Shown: piece by piece, positions 16,015 to 24,762 of the stretch
Position numbering within the stretch: the first letter of the stretch is position 1
Layout of the letters: each line of letters begins with the position of its first letter
Assembly: GCF_001712795.1 (NCBI RefSeq)
Contig: NZ_KV757703.1
Location: forward strand, 23,757 to 74,629
Source of the DNA: Nostoc sp. KVJ20
GTDB taxonomy: Bacteria > Cyanobacteriota > Cyanobacteriia > Cyanobacteriales > Nostocaceae
Length of the DNA: 50,873 bases
Direction of reading: 5' to 3'
The notes under the pieces: model-generated
Told to the model about the DNA's origin: nothing
What the model saw: the letters and a program-made list of their open reading frames with translations, nothing else
The model's database searches: none
Made by a program: the position numbers and the translations under genes

Positions 16015-16177
16015 GGGTAATTAATCAGTGACCGTTATCAATCAGATAATGGTCAACCCACACCAAGTTGCGTAGGCTTTGCCCGCCCTAGGCATCACAC
16101 TGTAAATCTTGACAAGATATTCCATATATGTATAGTAACTTGCTAGCGATCGCAAATAAACCAGCAATTCTCAAAAT

Positions 16178-17092
16178 CTAGTAGCTACTTCCACCTAAAA
16201 TGTATACATAGGAACCCAAATTTTCATCATCTGTACCAACAATCACACCGCCTTTTGCACCAGGAACAAGTTCCATACCTTCAATTTTGTGGTAATCAGA
16301 GCGGTAGAGGGGAACAAGTTGAGGATTTTGTCGCCATACAATTTTGTTACCATCCAATCCTAAATAACCAGCGACATACACAGCTGACTGAAATGGGCCA
16401 TCATCTCCGGCATCACTGGCTGAGGTGATGTACACAATTCCTACGGGATCTATCTTAATATCTGAAATATGACGAACATTGCCAGACGGAAGCGGTACTT
16501 TCAGATTGGCGGAACCTGCAAGAGTAATTTGATATTTAACTAAGTCAAAAACTCCCCAAAAAATAGTCGCTGGTTGTTCTCCTTCACCTCGATGTCCCCA
16601 AATAGCAACTAATTGACCGTCTATATTTTGCAATCCAAATGCTTCAAAATTATTTCCTTGAATAATTCCTGGTAGATTGAATTCCCTAATAACTGAGATG
16701 GTCTTATTGGTAGGCTCTAACCTGATGTAATAAGCTTTTCCAGAACTGCTTAAAGCGATAAAAGAGGATTTTGTTTTTTCTGGAACAGATGTTAAAGCTT
16801 CTAAGTCGATGGGCAACTCTGTATTATTTGGCCAGTTCAAGGGAAAATATTCAGGTTGGTTTTTACCCTTAATGCTGATGATTCCTATGCGGCCTTGATT
16901 TTTTTGTTTGTTGTCATGGACAATCAGAAAATCGAGCGTATTGCTTTGCTGCTCTATCAAAGCCATACCACTGATGCCGAAAGGGATACCACCGCGAACC
17001 GGACGCCAATCTTGTGCCCCAACTTGCTGGGATATGAGTAACAATGCACTCAAGATTACTATATTGACAATTAATCTGAGAAATCGAGGCAT
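16178..17092 (-). CDS. Secreted protein of unknown function, propeller-like
   Basis: The 304-residue product begins with a signal peptide (MPRFLRLIVNIVILSALLLISQQ, likely cut after VGAQ near residue 27). The rest is a series of short beta-strand-like segments with repeating patterns (FLIVHDNKQKNQGRIGIISI, SFIALSSSGKAYYIRL, LVAIWGHRGEG, GIVYITSASDAGDDGP, GVIVGTDDENLGSYVYIL). This suggests a beta-propeller related to esterase-like or phytase-like extracellular proteins. No catalytic motif could be identified. The ATG at 17092 is the clear start. The neighbours are ychF (convergent) and the phosphorelay operon, with no evident link. Confidence 0.7.
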   Translation of the reverse strand: MPRFLRLIVNIVILSALLLISQQVGAQDWRPVRGGIPFGISGMALIEQQSNTLDFLIVHDNKQKNQGRIGIISIKGKNQPEYFPLNWPNNTELPIDLEALTSVPEKTKSSFIALSSSGKAYYIRLEPTNKTISVIREFNLPGIIQGNNFEAFGLQNIDGQLVAIWGHRGEGEQPATIFWGVFDLVKYQITLAGSANLKVPLPSGNVRHISDIKIDPVGIVYITSASDAGDDGPFQSAVYVAGYLGLDGNKIVWRQNPQLVPLYRSDYHKIEGMELVPGAKGGVIVGTDDENLGSYVYILGGSSY

Positions 17093-17236
17093 ATTGATTT
17101 AGTCAGCTTTGTGAGTATCGGTAAAAGATGTGTGTTAGCCGACACTGAATCATATCAAATCTAAGCGATCGCACCCACATAAATGAAGCAGCCTTTTGTA
17201 CTCACAGCTATCAGGTTATTTACGTAATTACTTGAC

Positions 17237-19537
17237 TTACAATAGGACTTTCTGTAAAGAAAGCAATAATTCGTTGACAGTATAAGGCTTCGACAAAAAT
17301 GTATTGACACCAATGGCTGCTATTACACTGAGCTTATTGTCAGACATAAGTCCACTACTGGCAATAATTTTGACTTGGGGATTAATTTTTCGCAGGGTAC
17401 GGATGGCTGTTAAACCATCTAGTGAAGGCAGCATAATATCCATGAGGACGGCACTAATTTTGTCCCTATTTTGAGCATATATTGCGATCGCCTCAATGCC
17501 GTCACTGGCAATTAAAGTTTTGTAGTTGTGAGTTTCTAATGATGTTTTCGTAATCTCTTGAATGGCAACTTCATCATCCACAACCAAAATTAATTCTCCA
17601 TGTCCTGTCTGTGGTGGCAAATTTTCGGGGCTGAGTGTTTCCATTCCCCCCACTGCTGGCAAGTAAACCTTAAAGCTAGTGCCACTTCCAGGTTCGCTAT
17701 ACACGTTTACAAAACCTCCGTGGCTTTTAATAATACCCAGAACTGTGGAAAGTCCTAAACCAGTGCCTTGTCCCACATCTTTTGTGGTAAAGAATGGCTC
17801 AAAAATTCTATCTAATATTTCTCTAGGAATCCCAACTCCAGTATCGGAGACAGTAATCACTATGTAAGGCCCCTCTTTGGCTTCCAGGTTCATCCGGGCA
17901 TAATTTTCGTCAATCAACAGATTTTCGGCAGAGATACTCAAAGTACCACCATTGGCCATCGCATCGCGGGCGTTGACGCAGAGGTTCATCAGTACTTGAT
18001 GCAGTTGGGTGCTATCTCCAGAAACCATCCACAAATCCTGCGGTATATCGGTGCTGATTTCTATAGATTTAGGAAATGTCTCTTTCAGAATCTTGCCAAC
18101 TTCCACAATTATATGTTTGAGTTGCAAAGTGATGCGCTTCCCTTCTACACCCCGCGCAAAGGATAGCACCTGTTTGACTAAATCAGCGCCGCGTCTAGCA
18201 TTGATTTCTAAAATCTCTAGTAGATGGCGAGTTCGCTCATCTGCATCGGGAAATTTCAGCGGTAGCAGTTGCGCTCCTGCTAAAATCGGTGTCAGGATAT
18301 TGTTGAGATCGTGAGCAATGCCACTAGCTAAAGTGCCAATACTTTCCAGGCGTTGAGCGCGAAACAATTGGGCTTCTAGGTGTTTTTTCTCGGTAATATC
18401 TGTGTCAACGGTGAGAATTGATTTAGGTTTGCCCTGTTCATCGCACACTAGACTCCAGCGACTAGCAACGAGAATTTCCTTGTCTATTTTAGTCAGTTTA
18501 GTTAACTCACCCTGCCACTTACCTTTACTAAGAGTTTGCAACAGAGCAGCTTCGATTTCTGGTGAAGGTTCGTCATACAAAAGCTCACTAGCATTTTTGC
18601 CCCAAGCCTCTGTCGCTTTCCAGCCGTAAAGTGTTTCTGCGCCTTGGTTCCAGAAAATAATTTGATTGTTTAAATCTCGGACGCAAATGGCATCTGTGGT
18701 GACATCTAGTAATGCTGCTTGTTCGCGGATTTTTTCTTCTGCTAATTTGCGATCGCATAGCGCGGCTTGCCGTTCGCGCATTGCAGCTTGGCGTTCGCTA
18801 ATATCGATACTGGCACAAGTCACGCCGACAACTTCTTGCGCCTCATTTCGCAATGGCTCGACAGTTAAATCATAATATCGAGTTGTATCTTTGATGGTAA
18901 TTGATACTTCCTCTCGCGTTCCTATGCCCGTGGTTAGCACCCCACGTTTAATTTCGATGAGACGTTGAGCATCTTCTACTGGGATGATATCCAAATCTTG
19001 TTTTCCCAATATTTCTTCAACAGTCACCCCAGATGGAGGATTATAAACCCAGGTGTAGCGTAACTCCCGATCTTGGTTGTAGACAAAGATTGGAGAGTTT
19101 TTCAGGGCAACCCGAAATCGCTCCTCACTATGGCGCAGTGCGTCGTCTGCCCGTTGACGCTCAATGGCATAACGCATAGATCGCACCAGCAAGTCGCCAG
19201 TTACTTGCCCTTTCACCAAATAATCCTGCGCTCCTTGCTGCATTGCCCTAGTTGCCAGGGTTTCATCATCTATACCTGTCAGCACAATTATTGGAGTTGC
19301 TTTTGCCTGAAGGTGAGCTATGACAAAGGTTTCCAATCCCTGGCTATCTGGCAGCGAGAGGTCTAACAAAATTACATCAAAAACTTCCTTTGCTAAATAA
19401 TTGAGGGCTTCGGAAAGCCGCTCAACAGGCATTAACTCAACTACAACTGTGCTAACTTCCTTTAACAACTCCTGTAATAAAAAGACATCACCAGGGTTAT
19501 CTTCTACCAACAAGACTTTAATATTTTTACCTGCCAT
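17237..19537 (-). CDS. Hybrid sensor histidine kinase (REC-PAS-PAS-HisKA-HATPase-REC)
   Basis: The 766-residue protein starts with a receiver (about residues 5-125, phospho-Asp59 in VILLDLSLPD). Two PAS domains follow (about 140-265 and 285-400), then a HisKA domain with the His in GIAHDLNNILTP. An HATPase with N, G1 and G2 boxes (LMNLCVNARDAM, VSDTGVGIP, GQGTGLGLS) and a C-terminal receiver (VLMDIMLPSLDG) complete it. It can thus receive and pass on phosphoryl groups in a multi-step relay. The frame opens at a TTG at 19576, but the ATG at 19537 has GGAG about 10 nt upstream and lies 5 nt after the preceding stop. It is the last of three tightly packed genes; its input signal is unknown. Confidence 0.9.
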   Translation of the reverse strand: MAGKNIKVLLVEDNPGDVFLLQELLKEVSTVVVELMPVERLSEALNYLAKEVFDVILLDLSLPDSQGLETFVIAHLQAKATPIIVLTGIDDETLATRAMQQGAQDYLVKGQVTGDLLVRSMRYAIERQRADDALRHSEERFRVALKNSPIFVYNQDRELRYTWVYNPPSGVTVEEILGKQDLDIIPVEDAQRLIEIKRGVLTTGIGTREEVSITIKDTTRYYDLTVEPLRNEAQEVVGVTCASIDISERQAAMRERQAALCDRKLAEEKIREQAALLDVTTDAICVRDLNNQIIFWNQGAETLYGWKATEAWGKNASELLYDEPSPEIEAALLQTLSKGKWQGELTKLTKIDKEILVASRWSLVCDEQGKPKSILTVDTDITEKKHLEAQLFRAQRLESIGTLASGIAHDLNNILTPILAGAQLLPLKFPDADERTRHLLEILEINARRGADLVKQVLSFARGVEGKRITLQLKHIIVEVGKILKETFPKSIEISTDIPQDLWMVSGDSTQLHQVLMNLCVNARDAMANGGTLSISAENLLIDENYARMNLEAKEGPYIVITVSDTGVGIPREILDRIFEPFFTTKDVGQGTGLGLSTVLGIIKSHGGFVNVYSEPGSGTSFKVYLPAVGGMETLSPENLPPQTGHGELILVVDDEVAIQEITKTSLETHNYKTLIASDGIEAIAIYAQNRDKISAVLMDIMLPSLDGLTAIRTLRKINPQVKIIASSGLMSDNKLSVIAAIGVNTFLSKPYTVNELLLSLQKVLL

Positions 19538-19542
19538 TTCCA

Positions 19543-19992
19543 CTACTCCGGTGGCAGTTTTACGATCGCAAACCAAAAATTTTCTATGGATTGTACAATT
19601 TTAACGAATTGATCGAAATCTACTGGCTTAGTTATATAACAGTTTGCACACAAATTATAGGCTTTGAGGATGTCTTCTTCTGCTTGGGAAGTCGTCAGGA
19701 CAACCACAGGTATTCGTTTAAGGTTTTCATCTCCTTTAATTTCTGCCAGCACTTCCCGCCCATCTTTTCTAGGGAGGTTTAAATCGAGCAGTATAATATC
19801 TGGATGGGGGACTTTAGCATATTTATCCTGTTTTCGCAAGAATGCCATTGCCTCTACACCATCTTCGACCACATTTAAGTGAATCGAGATTTTGCTATCT
19901 TCCAGGGCGATGCGTGTAAGTTGAGCATCGCCAGGATTATCCTCTACTAACAAAACCTCAATAGGCATAATCGCTGTTATGGTTCTCACCAT
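19543..19992 (-). CDS. Single-domain response regulator, Rcp1-like
   Basis: The 149-residue protein is a lone receiver of the Rcp1 type, the partners of phytochrome kinases. It has EVLLVEDNPGDAQLTRIAL, the phospho-Asp in IILLDLNLPRKDG, the Thr in VVVLTTSQAEEDI and the Lys in YITKPVDFDQF. Its start codon overlaps the end of the upstream kinase gene (ATGGTGA: the kinase's last Trp codon and TGA share bases with this ATG). Translation of the two is therefore probably coupled. An in-frame ATG at 19968 (MPIEVLLVEDN) is a possible alternative start. Genetic coupling suggests it takes phosphate from that kinase. Confidence 0.9.
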   Translation of the reverse strand: MVRTITAIMPIEVLLVEDNPGDAQLTRIALEDSKISIHLNVVEDGVEAMAFLRKQDKYAKVPHPDIILLDLNLPRKDGREVLAEIKGDENLKRIPVVVLTTSQAEEDILKAYNLCANCYITKPVDFDQFVKIVQSIENFWFAIVKLPPE

Positions 19993-22547
19993 TGCTTACC
20001 TACTATATCTGGAATTGTGAAGTAGAAAGTCGAGCCTTCACCCGGTTTCGACTCAACCCAGATCCGGCCGCCGTGGCGTTCTATAATTTTCTTACAAATT
20101 GCCAGACCAATTCCAGTACCGGGATACTTGTCTCTACCGTGCAAGCGCTGAAAAATTATAAAAATACGTTCAGCATACTGGGATTCCAAACCAATTCCAT
20201 TATCGCGCACCGAGAACAGCCATTCATCCCCCGACGGAATAGAATTTAAACTTTTTCCATCTATATCTGCATCTCCCTTACTTACCCCAATGTGAATTAG
20301 TGGCTGCTGATTCTGGCAAAATTTGATCCCATTGGCGATCAGGTTTTGAAATACTTGTGTTAGTTGGGTAGTATCAGCCATCACTTCAGGTAGAGGATCA
20401 TAAGTGACAACTGCCTGACTATCTGCGATCGCAATTTGAAGATTAGCGATCGCTTGCTGTAATACAATATTACAATCAACTAACTTAAAGGGCTGTCCAC
20501 GAGTGCTGACGCGAGAATAGTTCAACAAATCGTTGATCAAGGTCTGCATCCGGCGGGCCCCATCTACTGCATAGTTGATAAACTGATCGGCATTGGCATC
20601 TAGCTGATTTTTGTATCTTCGCTCTAGTAGTTGTAAATAACTTGTCACCATCCGCAACGGTTCTTGCAAGTCATGGGAAGCGATATATGCAAACTGTTCT
20701 AATTCTGCATTGGAACGCGCAAGTTCTTGACTTTGCTGGGTTTCTTTTTCTAAAAGTTGCGCTTGAGATAAAGCAATTCCTATTTGGTTAGCTAATTGCT
20801 GTAATAACTCCGTCTCAAAGTTATTCCACTGTCGAGGTGCAGCACACTGATGAGCCAGCAATAAGCCCCAAATAGCATCCCTGACAAGAATTGGCACTAC
20901 CAGGTTAGCCCTGACAGCAAACTGTTGCAGAAATTTTCGATGGCATGGTTGAATATGAGCAGCTTGAATGTCTTCAATAGCACTTACTCTTCCCTGGCGA
21001 TATCTTTCTATATATTCTTCTTTAAAGCAGGGGTCAAAAATATTTTCTCCTAAAATTACCGGCCAACCAGGTAGCACTGCCTCTTGTACCACTGTTCCCG
21101 AACCGTCAGTTTCCAGCCGAAAAATCAAAACTCGGTCAGCTTGGAGTAACTTTTGTACCTCTGTCACCGTGGTTTTAAGAATCTCATCTATTTGTAAAGA
21201 TTCTCGAATTTTTAGGGTGATTTCTGCGAATAATTGCGATCGCAGATTTTGTCTCTTTAATTCTTCATCTGCCTGCTTGCGATCTGTGATATCTGTATAA
21301 GAACCCACCATCCGTACAATATCACCCAATGCGTCCCAAAGTGCCTGTCCTCGATCTAGAATCCATTTATAGCTGCCGTCTTGGCACTGGACTCGATATT
21401 CACAGACGTAAAACGGTGTTTTCTGGGCAAAGTGGTCTTGGAAAGCTTGAAGTACCCAATCTCGCTCATCGGGATGGATTCGTTTTGTCCATTCATCCCA
21501 ACGGTGGGAAACTTCGTGGTCTTTATAGCCGAGCATTTCCTTCCATCGAGTTGAGAAGAACACTTCATTAGTCTTGAGGTTCCAATCCCAAATACCATCA
21601 TTATTACCATGTAATGCTAATTGCCAGCGTTCTTCACTTTCCCGTAGTGCTTCTGCTGTTCGCCGTCGTTCAGTAATATCTTGGAAATAAACAGACAAGC
21701 CGTCTTTTGCCGGATAGGCGTGGACTTGAAGCCAGCAGTTTAGTAGCGGATCAAACTCCTCAAATTCTACGCTAACCTGTTCTAAGACTGCTCTGTGATA
21801 CTCACGATAGAATTTTGTGCCGATAATTTCTGGAAACACCTCCCAGATATTTTTACCCAAAAGCTCATTTTGGTTTGTTTGCAACAGTCGTTCTGCTTGA
21901 CCATTAATATAGGTAAATCGCCACTTTTTATCTAAGGCAAAAAAACCATCGGTGATGCTTTCAAGAAGATTAGTAATCCGAGTTCTCGCAGCTTCAGATT
22001 GGGCGCGGGCTGCTTGCTCATGTGCCATCAGTTTCTCAGTAATTTGAGATACCTCAGTTACATGACGTCTAAGTTCTAATTGGTCGATTACCAAGCGACT
22101 TAAACCTACAAACGCCTCCACTTGTTTTTGGCTTAGTTGCCGTGGAACTTGGTCAATTACACACACAGTTCCCAGCATATCTCCCTTCGGAGTAATTAAT
22201 GGTACACCTGCATAAAACCGGATGTATGGGTAGCCAGTCACGACTGGATTATTTGCCAACTTCTCATCAGCTAGCGTATCAGGAACCACAACAAGATTGC
22301 GCTGCTCTTGGCAAAGATAAGACAACCCAACACTCCGGGGCATTTCTGATACATTTAAACCTACTTTTGCCTTAAACCATTGACGATTTTCATCAATGAA
22401 ATTTACCAAAGAGATGGGAGTGCCACAAATAAATGCCGCTAACTGAGCAAGATTGTCGTAAGCTGCTTCGGGTTCGGTGTCAAGAATTTGATACTGGCGG
22501 AGGGCTTCTAACCTCGCTGCTTCTGTATCAATGTGTCCAGCTTTCAT
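19986..22547 (-). CDS. Histidine kinase with a DXCF cyanobacteriochrome-type GAF (GAF-PAS-PAS-GAF-HisKA-HATPase)
   Basis: The 853-residue protein has a GAF domain (about residues 22-160), a short coil, PAS (about 185-295) and PAS-PAC (about 303-425). A second GAF (about 436-600) precedes the HisKA (His625 in YIASHDLQEPLR) and an HATPase (NLIANGIKF, RDNGIGL, GTGIGLAICKKI). The second GAF contains FDPCF with Cys507 and PCHRKFL with Cys535-His536. The spacing of 28 residues and the flanking RYRQGRVSAIEDI and VRANLVVPI motifs are those of DXCF cyanobacteriochromes. There both cysteines bind a bilin. A light-sensing role is thus inferred. It is the first gene of a three-gene operon and is coupled to an Rcp1-like regulator. 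Confidence 0.88.
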   Translation of the reverse strand: MKAGHIDTEAARLEALRQYQILDTEPEAAYDNLAQLAAFICGTPISLVNFIDENRQWFKAKVGLNVSEMPRSVGLSYLCQEQRNLVVVPDTLADEKLANNPVVTGYPYIRFYAGVPLITPKGDMLGTVCVIDQVPRQLSQKQVEAFVGLSRLVIDQLELRRHVTEVSQITEKLMAHEQAARAQSEAARTRITNLLESITDGFFALDKKWRFTYINGQAERLLQTNQNELLGKNIWEVFPEIIGTKFYREYHRAVLEQVSVEFEEFDPLLNCWLQVHAYPAKDGLSVYFQDITERRRTAEALRESEERWQLALHGNNDGIWDWNLKTNEVFFSTRWKEMLGYKDHEVSHRWDEWTKRIHPDERDWVLQAFQDHFAQKTPFYVCEYRVQCQDGSYKWILDRGQALWDALGDIVRMVGSYTDITDRKQADEELKRQNLRSQLFAEITLKIRESLQIDEILKTTVTEVQKLLQADRVLIFRLETDGSGTVVQEAVLPGWPVILGENIFDPCFKEEYIERYRQGRVSAIEDIQAAHIQPCHRKFLQQFAVRANLVVPILVRDAIWGLLLAHQCAAPRQWNNFETELLQQLANQIGIALSQAQLLEKETQQSQELARSNAELEQFAYIASHDLQEPLRMVTSYLQLLERRYKNQLDANADQFINYAVDGARRMQTLINDLLNYSRVSTRGQPFKLVDCNIVLQQAIANLQIAIADSQAVVTYDPLPEVMADTTQLTQVFQNLIANGIKFCQNQQPLIHIGVSKGDADIDGKSLNSIPSGDEWLFSVRDNGIGLESQYAERIFIIFQRLHGRDKYPGTGIGLAICKKIIERHGGRIWVESKPGEGSTFYFTIPDIVGKQW

Positions 22548-22714
22548 TAACTTTTCTTAATAAATTTTAATTTTATATGCATTCAGCAGCTTGGCTACTG
22601 TCTGAATAGCTTAACGTCGTGTACAACCTTTACTCTAACTTAGCCCTCCGCCTTCCTTGCTTATCAGGCTGCGGGCGTATACACAAGTCTTTGAGAGTTG
22701 CCTCACAGTGTTTA

Positions 22715-22790
22715 GATCCCCCATAGCCCCCTTAAAAAAGGGGGGAACCAGAGTCAAAGTCCCCCTTTTTAAGGGGGATTTAGGGGGATC
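22715..22790. repeat. Palindromic C-run/G-run dispersed element (MITE-like)
   Basis: GATCCCCC at the left end pairs with GGGGGATC at the right. Inside, CCCCCTTAAAAAAGGGGGG and CCCCCTTTTTAAGGGGG are palindromic and mutually complementary. A related partial copy (TCCTTGTTAAGGGGGAC, GGTTCCCC) lies near 28640-28690. Such elements are common in Nostocales intergenic DNA. Confidence 0.75.
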
Positions 22791-22872
22791 TTCAACGATT
22801 TGCTGCGTATAAAACCCCTACCTACAGAATCAAATGATTAAGCCGTTTTGAATATATTTAACCAAAGATCAA

Positions 22873-22901
22873 AAACCCGGTTTCTATAAGAAACCGGGTT
22901 T
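22873..22901. terminator. Strong hairpin, terminator- or repeat-like
   Basis: AAACCCGGTTTCT and AGAAACCGGGTTT form a perfect 13-bp stem with a 3-nt loop. There is only a short T-rich end (TTTATT) on the plus strand. It is not next to a plus-strand gene end, so it may be a dispersed repeat. Confidence 0.5.
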
Positions 22902-23248
22902 ATTATGGTAATATAGTACAGAATTCTGAAAATACTGCTCCTCAACTACACTCAAGGAGCTGTATTATCTCTCCAAATTTGTTATCTCTCAATTGCTACC
23001 TTATTCTCCATAAACACTAGATATGGATGAAGGAAAGTAAGTTAGAGAGTTAATTAGGGAATTACCAAATACTTTGATGCAAATGTCTAATGTGTGTATG
23101 TCACAGTTGTTTTATGTCAACTACTAACAACACATTCTCAAACTAAACTCAAGAAAACATTGCAAATCAACGCAAGGTGTGAAAACATCTAGACTAAAAG
23201 CCGATAGGTTTTTACACCATCGTGATTTTCTATCAGCTAACAATCAGT

Positions 23249-23665
23249 CTATTCTAAACTGCCAGCACTAGCTGCTCTAACAAGAGCAGCTAGGTCTTGA
23301 ACATCTGTAAAAGCGCCGGTAGTAATTAGTTCTGCAATAGCTGATTCGATTGAGCCACTGCCAGCTGTCGCCACTGAGGCTTCAACTGTACCTGGGTTTA
23401 TTTCAAGACTTGCTATATCTTCATCGTTGCCACCTACAACACCAGTACCAGGTGTAGGTGTGATAGTTAATGGACCAGGAAATTGTGTACCAGTAGGTGC
23501 AGTGATCTCACCACTGACGCTGATAGAAGAACCTGATGGTCTAACGATTGTAACAGCGCCACGAGCAGCAGCATCTCCAGCATTTGCAGGTGCAGCGAAT
23601 AAATTACCAACACCAACCAAACCTAATACGCAGATGCTTCCTTTAACGATCGCAGAAATTTTCAT
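23249..23665 (-). CDS. Small secreted protein of unknown function
   Basis: The 138-residue product has a clear signal peptide (MKISAIVKGSICVLGLVGVG, with a likely cut after PANA at residue 29). The mature part is acidic and rich in Gly, Thr, Ser and Ala. It contains a VSGEITAPTGTQFPGPLTITPTPGTG-type strand region (about residues 50-75) and a predicted helix at the end (ESAIAELITTGAFTDVQDLAALVRAA). No family was recognised. AAGGAG lies about 8 nt before the ATG. It has its own flanking intergenic spaces, so it is probably monocistronic. It may be a periplasmic or extracellular protein. Confidence 0.7.
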   Translation of the reverse strand: MKISAIVKGSICVLGLVGVGNLFAAPANAGDAAARGAVTIVRPSGSSISVSGEITAPTGTQFPGPLTITPTPGTGVVGGNDEDIASLEINPGTVEASVATAGSGSIESAIAELITTGAFTDVQDLAALVRAASAGSLE

Positions 23666-24762
23666 GATTCACAAGCTCCTTGTGTTTTCATCTTTGCGTT
23701 TTCAATATAACCTTGAGTTCTGAAGAACATTTCAGTAATAACACTGAAAATATTCAAAATATCGGAGGTGATAAATTAAAAAACCTAATAGAAGAGATTG
23801 TTGGTGTAGACCTGAGAAACAGCAGTCAAATACCTATAAAAACATAGATTCTGCAAGGCTTCTATTTACCTAATACCGTGATAAAAATTGTGGCAATACT
23901 TACCAACTTCAGATTTTCGACAATCAAATCCCAAAAGCACTAGAAGTAAGGCTTTAGACTGCTTCCAGCATCATAATTCTCTGTAAACTCAGTTTAATAA
24001 TTAGTGAGACATTTTGAGCAATACCCATGTCGTATCTTTGCCAAATCTTAAGTGCATCTTCATGGGTAATATGCTGTGGGCAACGATTTGAACCTCCAGA
24101 CTGATTGCGATTCTCGTATGGATGCACAATATTTTGTAAAGGCGCACAACTGTAAGCCCCTACCATATTCCACACAATTGAAAACGGCTATAAAATCTAG
24201 TTATAGGTTGGTAGAGTGATTCTCTGAAAGAAACAGCTATGCGATCGCACAAAGCACCCACCAGAAGCGATCTGAAGCCACTGGTGTCAACTTAAGCCAA
24301 AAATAGCGTACTGATTGGGTGTTGTTCACCCGCCAGGGATTGTAAATCCCTGACTAATTGCTCAAGTCTACTGAAGTAGACTGAAAATTTTTGCGCTATG
24401 AAGTCCTCTTCAGAGGACTTTAGCTATGAGACAGGGATTTACAATCCCTGGCGGACGTGTGGTTTCGCGTTAACTTGACACCAATGGCTTTTCGGCCCAC
24501 CCCACAGGAGTTAATTGGATATTTTTTATTTGGAAGTCCCTTAGCTTTAGTGCCTACACAAGATTTTTTAGTCTTTAACTGAAATTATTTAAATAGAAAT
24601 AGATTTTTTGATTTTAAAGATGATATCTGTCTTGTACCAGTAGCAAGGTAGAGAATCAATATAGCCAAAATTTACCTCAGCGTTATGCTCAAGCACCATT
24701 TAACTTACTATGTTTATTGTCCCCCAGTTCAATGGGCTACATCTGCCTACGCTTAGGTCATT
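23666..24762. other. Gene-poor region upstream of ppk1
   Basis: About 1.1 kb without a well-supported gene. A 73-codon frame at 23954-24175 (minus) has its first third made from a dispersed GTAGGGGCTTACAG-type repeat and no RBS, so it was not called. A 216-bp nested palindrome lies at 24275-24490. The ppk1 promoter must lie near 24490-24760. Confidence 0.55.
24275..24490. repeat. Nested inverted-repeat element (MITE-like)
   Basis: Outer arms AAGCCACTGGTGTCAA (24275-24290) and TTGACACCAATGGCTT (24475-24490) pair with one mismatch. Inner arms at 24330-24352 and 24432-24454 are a perfect 23-bp inverted repeat. The centre has two more hairpins (AGTCTACT/AGTAGACT and AGTCCTCT/AGAGGACT). There is no coding frame, so it is a non-autonomous element or structured repeat. 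Confidence 0.75.

Larger units (their letters stand above)
22548..23248. other. Repeat-bearing intergenic region
   Basis: No supported gene in 701 bp. It holds a 76-bp palindromic element (22715-22790) and a strong hairpin (22873-22901). The remainder is AT-rich and unrecognised. Confidence 0.6.

Noticed and set aside
22715..22790. C-run/G-run palindrome considered as the terminator of the kinase operon
   Set aside because: It lies upstream of the operon's first gene, not downstream, and resembles a repeat fragment near 28640.
23954..24175. Minus-strand ORF of 73 codons
   Set aside because: The first third is made from a dispersed GTAGGGGCTTACAG-type repeat, there is no RBS, and no motif was recognised.
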